Shown here: in pieces, positions 54,052 to 64,000 of the stretch | How the letters are laid out: every line of letters begins with the position of its first letter | Position numbering within the stretch: position 1 is the stretch's first letter | NCBI GenBank assembly: GCA_033558025.1 | Contig: JAUCEF010000007.1 | Span: forward strand, 7,378,001-7,442,000 | Source of the DNA: Phytophthora sp. 'mugwort' | Lineage: Eukaryota; Oomycota; Peronosporomycetes; Peronosporales; Peronosporaceae | Reading direction: 5' to 3' | DNA: 64,000 bases | Position numbers and translations under genes: made by a program | The notes under the pieces: model-generated | What the model saw: only the letters and a program-made list of their open reading frames with translations | Databases searched by the model: none | Told to the model about the DNA's origin: nothing

Positions 54052-55208
54052 CTAGCCTCAACGGCTATGCCATATCAAATCTAGCCGGGCTCACTGACAA
54101 AAAAGCCGGGGTGTGTACTGGTTGCCATAACTTCCTGCCTACAGATGACCAAAACTTTGTCTATTGCTGGCATTTATTCTTATTGTTCGCTCTACTCAGA
54201 ATTTCTTGCGCGATTCGTCGAATCAATCACGAAGCAAATTGCGCAAGGTCACCAAATCACTGCGTCCACTATACATTAAGTACGAAAAACATTTTAGCGA
54301 GCGCATAGACTGGGCATGATCAAATGACTGAGTAATTGTATTTGGGCGATTTGCTCAATTGGTCAATTTTGTTCATTTTTGGTGAGAAGCACAATATATT
54401 CGGAGGGTATTACAGTTTTTCAAACTAACTCGCCATCAGCAGCTACCTCGCCTTCCTCTTCACCATGCTGAGCGGCTTCCTCGCTTTTGATCTGCCCATA
54501 ACTGGCACTGCACTAGCTATTTAATCGTATCCACTATGCGCAAAAAACATCGCCGTGTCGTCGCAGACATAATAGAAGCCTGCAACGCCAATAGACTTTT
54601 GCGACAACTTCGGGTGGCACGCTGTGCCATTCTTGCTTGACCCAGCCTGCCGCCTCGCGTGCTGAACGCTTCAGCAATAGTGGAAGTGAGACCCGTAGGA
54701 GATGCCGGACTTGCGCTTGCTGTACCCTGAAACGGTTTTGTATTTGATGTATTGGGAGAGCATTCTAACTTTAGATATCCCTATAGCGTGATAGTTCGGG
54801 ATCCAAAACATTATCACCGACTGCAGTCATCACAACTGGAGTGTGCCAGAATAATGGCACATTCACTGCGCCGCTCGACAGACCACCTACAACGACAAGC
54901 AAACGACAATCTCTGGACGCTGGTATTATTGCCGCCCTCAAGGGTCACTATCGCCGGCTTCAGGTACAACACGCTATCGATAAGCTGGAAACTGACCTGT
55001 CAATGGATCTGAGTATCGTCGCTACACTCTACTACGTAGTACAACGCGGACATACTGCAAGCGGTGCTGTGGGCATTAGTCCTCGATATGCTAAACTCAA
55101 CTCTCTGCTAGTTACTGTGCATAGACATCTCTATTCTAAACAGCGGTCTAATCGCCATTTTGAGCGACGACCGTTACGAGAGACCACTCATATCATGAGG
55201 TGGCAGAT

Positions 55209-55239
55209 TATTATACCGCAAAAGTCATAAAGATGCAGC
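55209..55239 (+). repeat. Probable pogo terminal repeat, copy 2
   Basis: TATACCGCAAAAGTCATAAAGATGCAGCA matches copy 1 at 52,483 with one or two changes. It lies 140 bp outside the C-terminal end of the minus-strand pogo remnant. Confidence 0.55.
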
Positions 55240-55375
55240 AGTCGAAAAAATACAGCACTTGCCATTTATCTGTATGAGAACTCTGAGCCAATCAGAACGA
55301 CGCACGAGTACCTGTCCCATCCAAGAACTCGTGAGTTGCAAAAATGGACAAAATGATTTTCACTTGAACTTTGTA

Positions 55376-56130
55376 TTAAAGGAAGTACCTGTAGTTCTCT
55401 ACAAAGTGCGTGTATTCCCGGACAGGGGGCCAATACAGCACGAACGGGCCCTCTGCGTGGAATGTACTGCGTACCGTCTTCTCCGAGATATTGTCCAGCG
55501 CCGCCATCGCGTGGTCGAACATGTTACGGCGACGCTGAGCGGGTGTCAGCTTCCTGGGGCGCCCCACACGCGGAGGCAAGGGTTGGTTGCGGATGTGCTG
55601 TTTCAAAGGGCCCATGCTGCTCACATCCAGCGGCTGTGCCACCCCCGTGCACCCGCCAGGGACAAACATGACCGCCGTGCCCGTGCAGGCCAACGCGTCG
55701 AGCACAGGCACCATCTTGTGGACCTTTATAGGCTGTCTAGGATCAGGACAGAAGGCTTCGTCACATTGCACTTCCAGACGTTCTCGATCCAGTCAAGCAT
55801 GACCTGCAGGTCGAACCACGCTTTCGCCTGGACAGAGAATATGGCCACCGAGGCGTCGCAGTAGCCCCTGAACTCCTTCTCTACGTCACCGCCCGGCTGC
55901 CCCATGAACACGAAGTGGGCCGGGAACTTGCCGCCGTCCGCGGCCATGGTAAGGGCCATCGTGCAGCGATAGCTCTCAGCACCTTCCGTTGCTGCGGGAA
56001 CGCGTCGCCCCCATAACGTCTACCGTAGTGTGGGGGACATGTTGTAGTAGATCGAAGTCTGATCCATGTTAAAGATGGTGCGTTTGGGGGCGAGGCCAAG
56101 GTGAGGGTCGAAGCAACTACCAATACACAC
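55376..56130 (-). pseudogene. Pogo-like transposase, catalytic and C-terminal part
   Basis: Reading leftward: IFNMDQTSIYYNMSPT (first Asp, about 56,070-56,030), a stop and shift, then MALTMAADGGKFPAHFVF, GQPGGDVEKEFRGYC and CNVTKPSVLILDSL (second Asp), a stop, then MVPVLDALACTGTAVMFVPG, GCTGVAQPLDVSSMGPLKQH and a basic tail to 55,376. A DDE_1 transposase with two interruptions. It matches the type of the N-terminal piece at 52,695 but points the other way. Confidence 0.8.
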
Positions 56131-57283
56131 CAACACCTCGTGATATTTCTTAGTTGAATGGAAGCGGATCTACAGATATTGAAACGATTTTCGCAGTGAC
56201 AGAGCATAACAGGACATGACCAGAGCATTGCAGACGATAGACGGATACCCGAGGAGAGGTTTATCACAAACTACACCATAAGTAAGGTGCCAGCGGCAAA
56301 AGCGACAGATCCGGAACACTAATAAGGGCATCACGAGGAAAGGACGACCGCTCAGCCTGGTCTGCATGACCTGTCACCGAGCGATGTGCTTCAACTGGAC
56401 TTTACGATGGGCACGAGAGGCGGACCATTATTCGGTTTAACGAGTACGAGCACCGTATTGCTTCTACCAATTATAACGAGAAATATGCGTAGATGGCTGT
56501 GGCTACAAAAATCTTACCCATGCGGATATGCACGTCTAATCTTATAAACGCATCGACAATTTCTAACAGAGTTAGAGTGGGCAACACTATCCATCACATT
56601 TACGCCTCCCACTTTGTGACTCAGTGCTGATAATCCTATTAATCCTGTTAGCCATTACCAACACCAATGGTTTGTGGACAGAACAAAATTATCACGGAGT
56701 TCTGGAGTGCGAGGTCCTCATTGTACGAATATGAATTCAATAAACTTGGTGATGAAGAAATCACAGGCGATGTTAGATTATCTAGCGAAGAAAGTACGGA
56801 ATATCTACGGCGGTCGAAGCAAGAGGTGGGCGGACGATCTGCCAGTGAATAATGAGTTGTTCTTCAGGCGCGGGACAAGGGTTGCGTGCAGGTGACTCGA
56901 AATGATTTGGTTGCATTGAAGGAGGCGTCCCTGGCGACAACAATGAATCTATGTCAAATCTAAAACTCCTCTTCTTAAAACTTTGACCTGGGACTGTTGG
57001 GTTTGGCTGGCTGCCTCCGTTAGTCAATACATTGTGCTCGCCTAAACCAGCACCAAACCATCGTCATCAACGTGCGGAAGTTCAACCGTTTCGACTAGTG
57101 ATCTTTCTCCACATACAGTGGTATACTCTTTGTTGGGTGGCAACAAGGGTCGCAAACGTTATCAAACACAAAATCAGGAAGAAATGCCTGCATGATGAGC
57201 TCACTAGCTCAAATGGCTCCGATCTATCATTGGTGGGCTCAGCAGTGCGTCCATTTTAGAAAGCTCCAGTAACTCAGTCGCGA
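56131..57283. other. Intergenic, no gene recognised
   Basis: Two overlapping plus frames at 56,667-56,895 have no known motif. Confidence 0.4.
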
Positions 57284-58130
57284 CTACATCTTGTAATACC
57301 ACGGCACGCCCCCCCCCCCCCCAACCTGGCGATTTCGTCGAATCCTGCGGTTCTTAAACTGCATGTGTAATCCAGCAACTCCTGGCACGCTAAGACCAAA
57401 TGCCATACGCCCGCAGATGTCATGAGCGCACGAGAGAAATTTCTTAAAGTACGGACACGCACATTCAAATGTGTTTGTGCGAACTACCCACACATCCCTG
57501 GGCATCCCTGCATGGTGTGCCCGTCGGACAGACCATTTTTCAGCCGAGCGATAAAATGTAGATGTTGACTGTTTTTCTGCATCAATGAGGCATCCGGGAA
57601 AGGTAACCACTACACTTCTCTATGCAATTTCAACGACTCGTGAATTACCAATCTTAGAAATAGTCTGAATATCCCCGTCATCCCGGTAGTGATCGCCAAA
57701 GTAACAAACTCGAACGACTAACCCGTCGTTTGTAGAGAAAACGGCTACGCACTCTTTTGCCACCAGCACCTTCGCGAGTTTCTTGGCTTCCTGCGGCAGA
57801 GACGGTCGTGCAAAAGTACTTGTGGGAGGTGTAGAAATCAAGCAGTCCTCAGCAATTGTCATCAAATTAAAAATAAGGCACCGGGTGTCTACAGCCTTTC
57901 GCAGTGTATACCGCTTAATGCTTGCGTTGAAAACCTCGCATGGTTATTTGTCGTTGCAAACACACCATGAGAAATTTGCCATCGCCAAAATCTGCTAACC
58001 AGCCACTGTATATAGAAATACTCAACAAAATTCCACGATCGAGTGTCGCCCAGCCAGACGGGCACGACGCGCTTCCATCTCAAGATCAAATCATATTTGC
58101 TTAATGCGTAGTACATGTCCAAGATTCCAA
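57284..58130 (-). pseudogene. MULE transposase, C-terminal part with SWIM finger
   Basis: Reading leftward: FYIQWLVSRFWRWQISHGVF and ATTNN (58,050-57,930, the C-terminal block of MULE transposases), unknown linker pieces, then FECACPYFKKFLSCAHDICG (about 57,460), a CxCx..CxH SWIM zinc finger. At least three frame changes and several stops. Distinct from the MULE at 47,400. Confidence 0.75.
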
Positions 58131-59782
58131 TATACTATCGCACGGAGCGACTCTGGTAAGTGACGGATCCGTTTCCGACATTGTACAATTCATGGGAAAT
58201 CACATTAAGAACGCTCTTGTGTGTGACCTGCCTGCGTCACGCGTACACGAACATAAATGTCTAGAACCTTGTCTACTGCACACCACCAATCTGCATACTG
58301 GCGTCCTATTTGGGCGCTTGGTGTCTACTATCGTCCATTTGTGTCTACTGCCGATCCGTTGCTGTCTATCGACGTACCAAACGGTGTCTATTGACGACCC
58401 AGACTCGCACAATAACATCTTCCGATTAGATTACGTAATATTGTGCGTTCTAGTCGACTTTTCCGCGGTTGATTGGTTGAATCGACGCGCCCAAATCGAC
58501 CGAAAGCCCAAACGCACTTGAGTTAACAATGGTCACCACTAAGTACGTAATCGGACTTAAGCGAAACATTTTTGTACCATATGGAATAGGTTTGGCCGAT
58601 TCCCAAACTTGACTCAACCCACTGTTGGTGAACCGACCAGCATCGGCAAGTTTGGCTGGAACTCACAATACACTAATGATACAAGTATAACACCGGTTTA
58701 CTAATCGGAAGAAAAGAGATATGTTGGCAAACGGCGTAGAGGCACTGTACACTATAACAGTATGCAAGTAAGTGGTTGCGACGCATATGGAGTAACTACA
58801 TGCATTATCCTGTCAGCCACCGTCAAATGAAGACCAAGGTACCGGTACCAGTAGCTGGGTTCCCGAAACGATCTGCGTCGGGGGAAACCTGAACAGTTCA
58901 GGACACCACCTTCGTTGTCTTTGTGACATCAAACTTATCGCAGATAAACTGAAGACTCGCGGCTTCACTACGCTGCAGAGACACAGGCTAGGTCACCTAC
59001 CAGGTGTCACCTCGTGTCTGTACCTCTGAATGGCTAGGCTGTTCCTGCTCGATCAAGTGACTGGACAAGTAACACTACCCGTGGTACGACACTGCGTTGG
59101 CATCAGGTGCTGTCAACAGTACCCGCCAGCTGCGGCGACCGAAGGATTCATGTACCGAGCGAAACATGGCACAACATATTATAATAATTGTTGAGTGCAC
59201 GAGAGCAATCTCGACTTGAAAACTATACTTCGAAGAAATAAATGTAGCTTACTCACAGTAATTAAGTATAAGACAACGGGCCTCGGTGTTGATATCTGAA
59301 GGAGCTAGATAGATGGAATGCATGCGCCTGGTCCATAAGACGCTTCCGCGATAGACAACAACAGCGACAATAAAATGTTTGAGCCTCAATCCATGGATAA
59401 ACCTGCAACTTTCCATCAGTGAACCAGTCCCAGACCCTCCTCCATGAACTTCATGGCATGAAATGCCGCCGACAGCGAGCCGACGAGGGCCCAAAACAAG
59501 TGCACCGCAAGGTCTAACGGAAAATTCCCTTTTCAACTCCACTCGGCCAATCGGGTCACGCGAAAAGAGTTCAGTTCACTTGACAAAAAAACGAGCAACT
59601 TGTTTTTGTATGGAAATTGGCAAAAATTGCTTTTGCAACTCACCATCTGCCGTACTGGAATTGAGTTTGCAAACAGCACAGGATGTGGCAGCTCGCAAGG
59701 AGTCTGCAGTCTTGCTTACGAACAGCGGTAGCTAATGTACCGGTATGTATTGACCAGCACGCGCCATGCCGGCGGACGAAGC
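58131..59782. other. Intergenic upstream of the GH12 gene, no gene recognised
   Basis: About 1.6 kb without a supported frame; A+T-rich with some inverted KpnI-like GGTACC motifs near 58,840. It contains the promoter region of the GH12 gene at its right end. Confidence 0.4.
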
Positions 59783-59802
59783 GCATCATTCAGCGATTTG
59801 CC
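59783..59802 (+). promoter_or_regulatory. Oomycete initiator plus flanking element of the GH12 gene
   Basis: GCATCATTCAGCGATTTGCC matches the oomycete core promoter (YCATTYY followed by an ATTT block) and lies 36-55 nt before the ATG at 59,838, so the upstream in-frame ATG at 59,766 is outside the transcript. Confidence 0.7.
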
Positions 59803-59837
59803 GCGTTCCACCAACCAGTTTTGACAACTCGACAAAC

Positions 59838-61121
59838 ATGAAGGTGTCCTTCGTTGCAGCTTTGACTGCTGCAACCGTGTCGGCTGCATACGCCGCAGAC
59901 TTCTGTGACCAGTGGGGGCAGACCAAGTCGGGCAACTACATTATCTACAACAACCTGTGGGGATCCAGCGCGGCCTCCGGCGACTTCAAGCAGTGTACCG
60001 GTCTGGACAGCGGCTCGGGAGACAGCGTCGCTTGGCACACGACCTGGTCGTGGCAGGGCGGAGACAAGAGCGTCAAGTCGTTTGCTAATGCTGCTCTTGA
60101 GTTCGAGCCCGTGCCTCTTACAGAGGTGAAGTCCATCCCGTCCACCATGTCGTACTCGGTTAAGTACAGCGGCAAAGTCGTGGCTGATGTTTCTTACGAC
60201 CTGTTCACGAGCTCATCTGCGAAGGGCGAGAAGGAGTTTGAGATCATGATCTGGCTCGCTGCCATCGGCGGTGCCGGCCCGATCTCGAGTACCGGCAAAG
60301 CTATCGACTCGACAACGATCGCAGGCACCGAGTGGAGCGTCTACAGCGGACCGAACGGAAAGATGATGGTTTACTCGTTCGTTGCGTCCAAGCAGGTCGA
60401 GAACTTTGAGGGCGACCTCATGGAGTTTTTCAACTATCTTACCAAGAGCCAAAACTTCAAAACTAGTCAGTACCTGATTAAGGTTGAGTGCGGAACCGAA
60501 CCATTCCTTGGCAATGACGTGACCATGACGGTGTCCAAGTACTCGGCGACTGTCAACACAGGCAGTGGAGCTGCCACTACGCCTACGCAATCGGGTGACA
60601 GTAGCGCGACGGGTACGCAGACTACGACCGCTCCTACCGCTTCCAGCACGGGTTCGTCGAGCGAGCAGACTCCAGCCACGGGATCGTCGAGTGAACAAAC
60701 CCCTTCCATCCCCAGCACGGGTTCCTCGACGGAACAGACTCCTGCCACTCCCAGCCCAGGATCGTCGAGCGAGCAGACTCCTGCCACTCCCAGTCCGGAA
60801 TCGTCGAGTGAGCAGACTCCTGCCACCTTCAGCACTGCGTCATCTTCTGTCGATGAGTCTACCACTTCTTCGACGGATGATGTGACCCAGACGTCAAGCT
60901 CCAGTGACGAGCCCGCGACGTCGGATTCCAGCGATGTAGACACCCCGTCAACTACGACTGCACCTTCTACCTATAGTTCGACCTCTTCCTCAAGCGAGGA
61001 AACCCCTACCGCTCCCAGCACTGGATCGTTCACGGGTCAGCAGGAGGCTACTACCGCTCCCGTCACCCCTTCCACGGATTCCAACCCCAAGTGCACACTT
61101 CGCCGTGTCCGTCGCAACTAA
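59838..61121 (+). CDS. Secreted GH12 xyloglucanase/endoglucanase, XEG1-like, with Ser/Thr-rich repeat tail
   Basis: A 427-residue protein without introns. Signal peptide MKVSFVAALTAATVSAAYA, then a GH12 domain (about 20-237) with DFCDQWGQT at the mature start. The catalytic pair is Glu135 (in FEIMIWLA) and Glu221 (in CGTEPF), nearly the positions reported for Phytophthora XEG1 (Glu136 and Glu222). It should cleave plant xyloglucan or beta-glucan in the apoplast; XEG1 relatives are also recognised by plant immunity. Residues about 238-427 are a Ser/Thr/Pro-rich tail with five 13-residue-like units of the GSSSEQTPATPSP type, probably O-glycosylated; many GH12 proteins lack this. No GPI signal or membrane segment is evident. 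Confidence 0.9.
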   Translation: MKVSFVAALTAATVSAAYAADFCDQWGQTKSGNYIIYNNLWGSSAASGDFKQCTGLDSGSGDSVAWHTTWSWQGGDKSVKSFANAALEFEPVPLTEVKSIPSTMSYSVKYSGKVVADVSYDLFTSSSAKGEKEFEIMIWLAAIGGAGPISSTGKAIDSTTIAGTEWSVYSGPNGKMMVYSFVASKQVENFEGDLMEFFNYLTKSQNFKTSQYLIKVECGTEPFLGNDVTMTVSKYSATVNTGSGAATTPTQSGDSSATGTQTTTAPTASSTGSSSEQTPATGSSSEQTPSIPSTGSSTEQTPATPSPGSSSEQTPATPSPESSSEQTPATFSTASSSVDESTTSSTDDVTQTSSSSDEPATSDSSDVDTPSTTTAPSTYSSTSSSSEETPTAPSTGSFTGQQEATTAPVTPSTDSNPKCTLRRVRRN

Positions 61122-62596
61122 ATGGGGCTTTTCATTCCAGCAGCGACTTTTTCCGTCTATATCCATGACTTCCGTCTTGAGCGGGTTTTACTGTCGTCAT
61201 GCTTAGTGAGAAGTTCTCTAATGTTGAATGTTGAGTTTAACGGGCACTAGGAGTCCGTCATGCTAAATACTATACCGTTTGTGTATCGATTCAGCTTCGT
61301 TTCATTCGTTCGTACAGTGAACTTGGCGTTCGATTGACTGCCAAGAAGACTTCCTAACCGTTAATTGATGCTCGAGCTAAATCTCGACTCCTTATTAAGG
61401 AGTGTTGGAGAACTGCTGCCTGTTTGTAAGGGGACTGACTGACTGACACGCCAGTCAAAGGGGTAGCACTGCTTCGTCTACTTCAGGAGAACTTGTCTCG
61501 GTGATCGACAACACCACAAGACATCACAGGCTTTGGTACAGGCGCCTAGACGATCAGCCGAATGCAGGACATGTAATAATACCTCGAGTCGACAACTCAG
61601 ATGCTTTGGGGACCAAATGGACACTCAAGAAGGATTCAAGCTTAACCTGAGTAGCAGTTCCACGGCTGCAAAATAACTGGCAAAGTGGCCAAAGATGAAG
61701 AAGCAGTGCGAGATTCCATTGGTGAATCCCCTGGTACGTGTACAATACAACAAAATATCTTCAAGCTGCTGTCTGCAATTAATCACTCTCGTTCTCAAAG
61801 ATAAGCACAGCAGCTCGAGTTGCTCCTGATCACGCAGCCACTAAGCGGCCGTGGCGTGCCTGCCAGCCACGGACGGGCTCCCATAGCTTCAGCGTTGAGG
61901 TGGGGTTACACACGCTGACTCGATCAGGGCCTGGGTGGGCTCGGGCTTCTCTGCCTCCCGCTGTTTTCCTCCCTGACGCGGATTTTGGCGCGAGAAAGTC
62001 GACAATTGGCTTGCACAAGACTCGGTTCGGGATGGGGTGACCAGGAAAGCTCAAGGTTGCCAGGTTGGCAACCAAGCCACTCGCTTTTACGGGCATGTGC
62101 GGGAGGCGGGTGTATGCTCGGAGGCCATGTGAACGGGCGGGATACTGGGTTCACCGTGCCAACAAGAACATCCACCACGTAAAATAATGAAGTACAGTAC
62201 TATTACATGTACCGTGTTTACCTATCCTAAGCCCATTCAGCTCAATGCCATCTGGCGCAACAAAAAGTCGGTAGGAATTCGGTGCGACTTGGATTTGTAT
62301 GGGGGGAAAGGTCGGGCTAGGGCCGAATTCACCCCCAAACGCGACATTTTGCCATCGGCGGCCAGTCGATTTTTCGTGCCCAAAGAGGCTTCTTCTCCCG
62401 ACAAGCGAGCGAGTGGGAGGAAAGCGGAAACTCGAGCGGCGCGAGCGGCTACCAGCGCGCGCACCAGCCAACGCAGCCAGGAGCGTCCAAGCCGCCAGCT
62501 TGTGGCCAAAAACCGGCAGGGCGCTCGTCACGACGAAAATTCCGAAATTCGCGCCTTGTTTTTTGTCGTTTAATACGTTTTCCACCCGAAGACCAA
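61122..62596. other. Intergenic, no gene recognised
   Basis: Between the GH12 and WW genes. A plus frame at 62,187-62,573 is Arg/Ala-rich and overlaps the upstream region of the WW gene; its opposite strand is equally open and it shows no motif, so it is not supported. Confidence 0.4.
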
Positions 62597-62614
62597 CATT
62601 CTCGAATTTTTGCC
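62597..62614 (+). promoter_or_regulatory. Oomycete initiator plus flanking element of the WW-domain gene
   Basis: CATTCTCGAATTTTTGCC fits the initiator plus ATTT-block pattern, 46-63 nt before the ATG at 62,660. Confidence 0.65.
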
Positions 62615-62659
62615 GCGAAGAAGAGAAAAGGCAAAAAAGACCGTTGTGCCACAAATTAA

Positions 62660-64000
62660 ATGAACGGCGTGGCGTCGCCTCTGCGGATGAACATGACGAC
62701 GACTTCAGGCCACCCACAGGCGGCTCCGTCCGCCCCCCGTCAGCAGCAGCAGCCACAGCGACGTCATCACCGTAACAGAGGAGGCAGCAGCTCCATGGAT
62801 ATGACACAGGACCCAGGATTCGCCAGGATGCAGGCCATGGCACAGATGCAACAGGGGTACATGGAGTACACAGGAGCGTACCCCCAGCAGCACCAGGGGA
62901 TGATAATGAAGCAGAGTCAGCCACAACTACGTCGCATGGTGTTAAACTCGTCGTCACATCACAAGGGAGACGCTCAGCGGAGTAACCAGCCTCAGTCTCA
63001 GTCTCAACAGCAGCCTCAGACTCGACAGTCGAAAATGCACAGGACGACGACCAATGAGATGGCTGGCAAACGTCCCGAGTACTTTTCAGCAGCTCGTCCG
63101 GTTATGATCAGGGACGAGGACTTGGCTGGTCGTCCTGCTATGATTGCTATGAGTCAGGACGACCTGCCATTTGACGTCCTACAAGAGCGACACGGCGACA
63201 GGATGGAGAATCGCAGTAGACAACGGAGCCAGCCAAGGCAAACGGACGAGTACCGTGGGAATAGCAAGTCTGGAGGGTTTCACGGTAATTGCAGAGGCAG
63301 CAGGCAGGTTAACCCAGCCAACCAGAGCCGCACCGCTAGTCGTGGACACTCGACGTCCAGTGCCACAAATAATAATGTGGCATCTATAGTCCGAAATGTG
63401 GACCATGTGGCTCGCAACCAGGGGCCATCGTCCCGTACTACAGCCCCTACTACCCACAGCCAAGCTCCTATGCGCAGGACGGCACCAACTCGTAGTTCGG
63501 TTCCTGCCGCGACGCCAGGACCGGCTGAACCTGTGGCCTGGCGTGTAGCAGTCGACCCCAAGTCGAAGAAACCGTATTATTATCACCCAATTACCCGCGA
63601 GACGACATGGAAAAAGCCAGCGGAACTTGTTGCTGCTGAAACACGCGAGAAGCGCCAGTTTTTCTCCGTTATGGAGAATAATATCCGTCTGAAACTGCGT
63701 GACGGCTACTACACACGGGACAGCGAGACATCCAATTCGAGTCACAGCACGCCCGACGCCGTTCACAAGCCTCACGAAATGTCCCCTCACCTCTCGTCCC
63801 GGTCGTCGGCTAGTACCGTCAGTTGCAACAGTGCACGCAGCAGTTTGAACTCGTTCACGAGTGGATCTGCACGTTCATTGCCTGGTTCGGCTCGTCAGCT
63901 GATTTTGAACGCGACACGATCACTACCCACGACGCCGGAGGGTATGGGCGTGCCACATTTGAGTCCAGGGGAGAACCAGCCACAGCAAGAACCAGAGACT
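62660..64000 (+). CDS. WW-domain protein, 3' end beyond the window
   Basis: An uninterrupted 447-codon frame from the ATG at 62,660 to the window edge. The first 290 residues are disordered and rich in Gln, Arg and Ser (QQQQPQRRHHRNRGG, QPQSQSQQQPQ). A WW domain follows at about 294-325 (WRVAVDPKSKKPYYYHPITR, then ETTWKKP) with both tryptophans and the Tyr cluster; it binds proline-rich ligands. Ser-rich sequence continues after it. Partners and role cannot be inferred. The start is supported by the promoter motif just upstream and by several further in-frame Met codons. Large antisense frames here are shadows. Confidence 0.8.
   Translation, partial: MNGVASPLRMNMTTTSGHPQAAPSAPRQQQQPQRRHHRNRGGSSSMDMTQDPGFARMQAMAQMQQGYMEYTGAYPQQHQGMIMKQSQPQLRRMVLNSSSHHKGDAQRSNQPQSQSQQQPQTRQSKMHRTTTNEMAGKRPEYFSAARPVMIRDEDLAGRPAMIAMSQDDLPFDVLQERHGDRMENRSRQRSQPRQTDEYRGNSKSGGFHGNCRGSRQVNPANQSRTASRGHSTSSATNNNVASIVRNVDHVARNQGPSSRTTAPTTHSQAPMRRTAPTRSSVPAATPGPAEPVAWRVAVDPKSKKPYYYHPITRETTWKKPAELVAAETREKRQFFSVMENNIRLKLRDGYYTRDSETSNSSHSTPDAVHKPHEMSPHLSSRSSASTVSCNSARSSLNSFTSGSARSLPGSARQLILNATRSLPTTPEGMGVPHLSPGENQPQQEPET

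Larger units (their letters stand above)
53832..55375. other. Intergenic, no gene recognised
   Basis: Only short frames without motifs; a 19-base G run at 54,033-54,051 and, near the right end, the second pogo-type terminal repeat. Confidence 0.4.

Noticed and set aside
11640..59780. RXLR or Crinkler effector genes in the repeat-rich block
   Set aside because: No frame combined a signal peptide with RXLR-EER or LxLFLAK-type motifs.
62151..62957. Minus-strand frame of 268 codons
   Set aside because: Overlaps the promoter motif and the 5' part of the WW-domain gene on the other strand and has no recognisable domain.
1..64000. CRISPR arrays, rRNA or tRNA genes
   Set aside because: None visible; the only short tandem arrays are the 12-, 21-, 24- and 39-bp repeats, which lack spacers.

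Overview
The window looks like nuclear DNA of an oomycete, most likely a Phytophthora or close relative. The evidence is short GT-AG introns (60-92 bp where measured), oomycete-type initiator/flanking promoter motifs (CATTYY followed by an ATTT block) 60 or so bases upstream of several start codons, a secreted GH12 protein closely resembling Phytophthora XEG1, a TOS1-like cell-wall protein, and a dense mixture of decayed copia, hAT, pogo, Tc1/mariner, MULE and PIF/Harbinger sequences. No rRNA, tRNA, CRISPR or prokaryotic operon structure was seen.

Layout. Positions 1-11,460 are a compact gene island: a DDX54/Dbp10-like RNA helicase (partial, minus), a RING E3 ligase (plus), a three-exon aspartate carbamoyltransferase (minus), a broken hAT transposase (plus), a metallopeptidase M20-type amidohydrolase fused to an N-terminal helix-turn-helix (plus), a seven-exon dCMP deaminase fused to an N-terminal BED-like zinc finger (plus), and a secreted TOS1-like wall protein (minus). 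Positions 11,640-59,780 form a gene-poor, transposon-rich block with no intact cellular gene that I can support. It contains remnants of at least two copia elements and one other LTR gag, several pogo-like transposases, IS630/Tc1-like and mariner elements, MULEs, a Harbinger, an Ulp1-like protease remnant, an aldo-keto reductase pseudogene and several unknown decayed frames. Positions 59,780-64,000 return to genes: a GH12 xyloglucanase-like secreted protein with a repetitive Ser/Thr tail, and a WW-domain protein that runs off the window.

The best-resolved mobile structure is nested. A plant-like mariner element (37,961-44,629, bounded by TA and by matching CTCCCT... termini) is interrupted by a 4.7-kb copia element (38,050-42,784). 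The copia LTRs are both 342 bp and differ at two positions. Its primer-binding site matches the anticodon arm of initiator tRNA-Met, as in Drosophila copia, yet its gag-pol frame carries a one-base shift and a TAG codon. A second well-bounded element is a 1,179-bp Tc1-like insertion (14,846-16,024) with terminal inverted repeats over 200 bp long.

How the genes relate: aspartate carbamoyltransferase (de novo pyrimidine synthesis) and dCMP deaminase (dUMP supply) both serve pyrimidine nucleotide metabolism but are separately transcribed, and nothing suggests co-regulation. Two neighbouring metabolic enzymes each carry an extra DNA-binding-type domain of the sort common in transposases; this is the most unusual feature of the gene island. 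The two secreted wall- or carbohydrate-active proteins sit at the two edges of the transposon block, the arrangement expected of a 'two-speed' pathogen genome.
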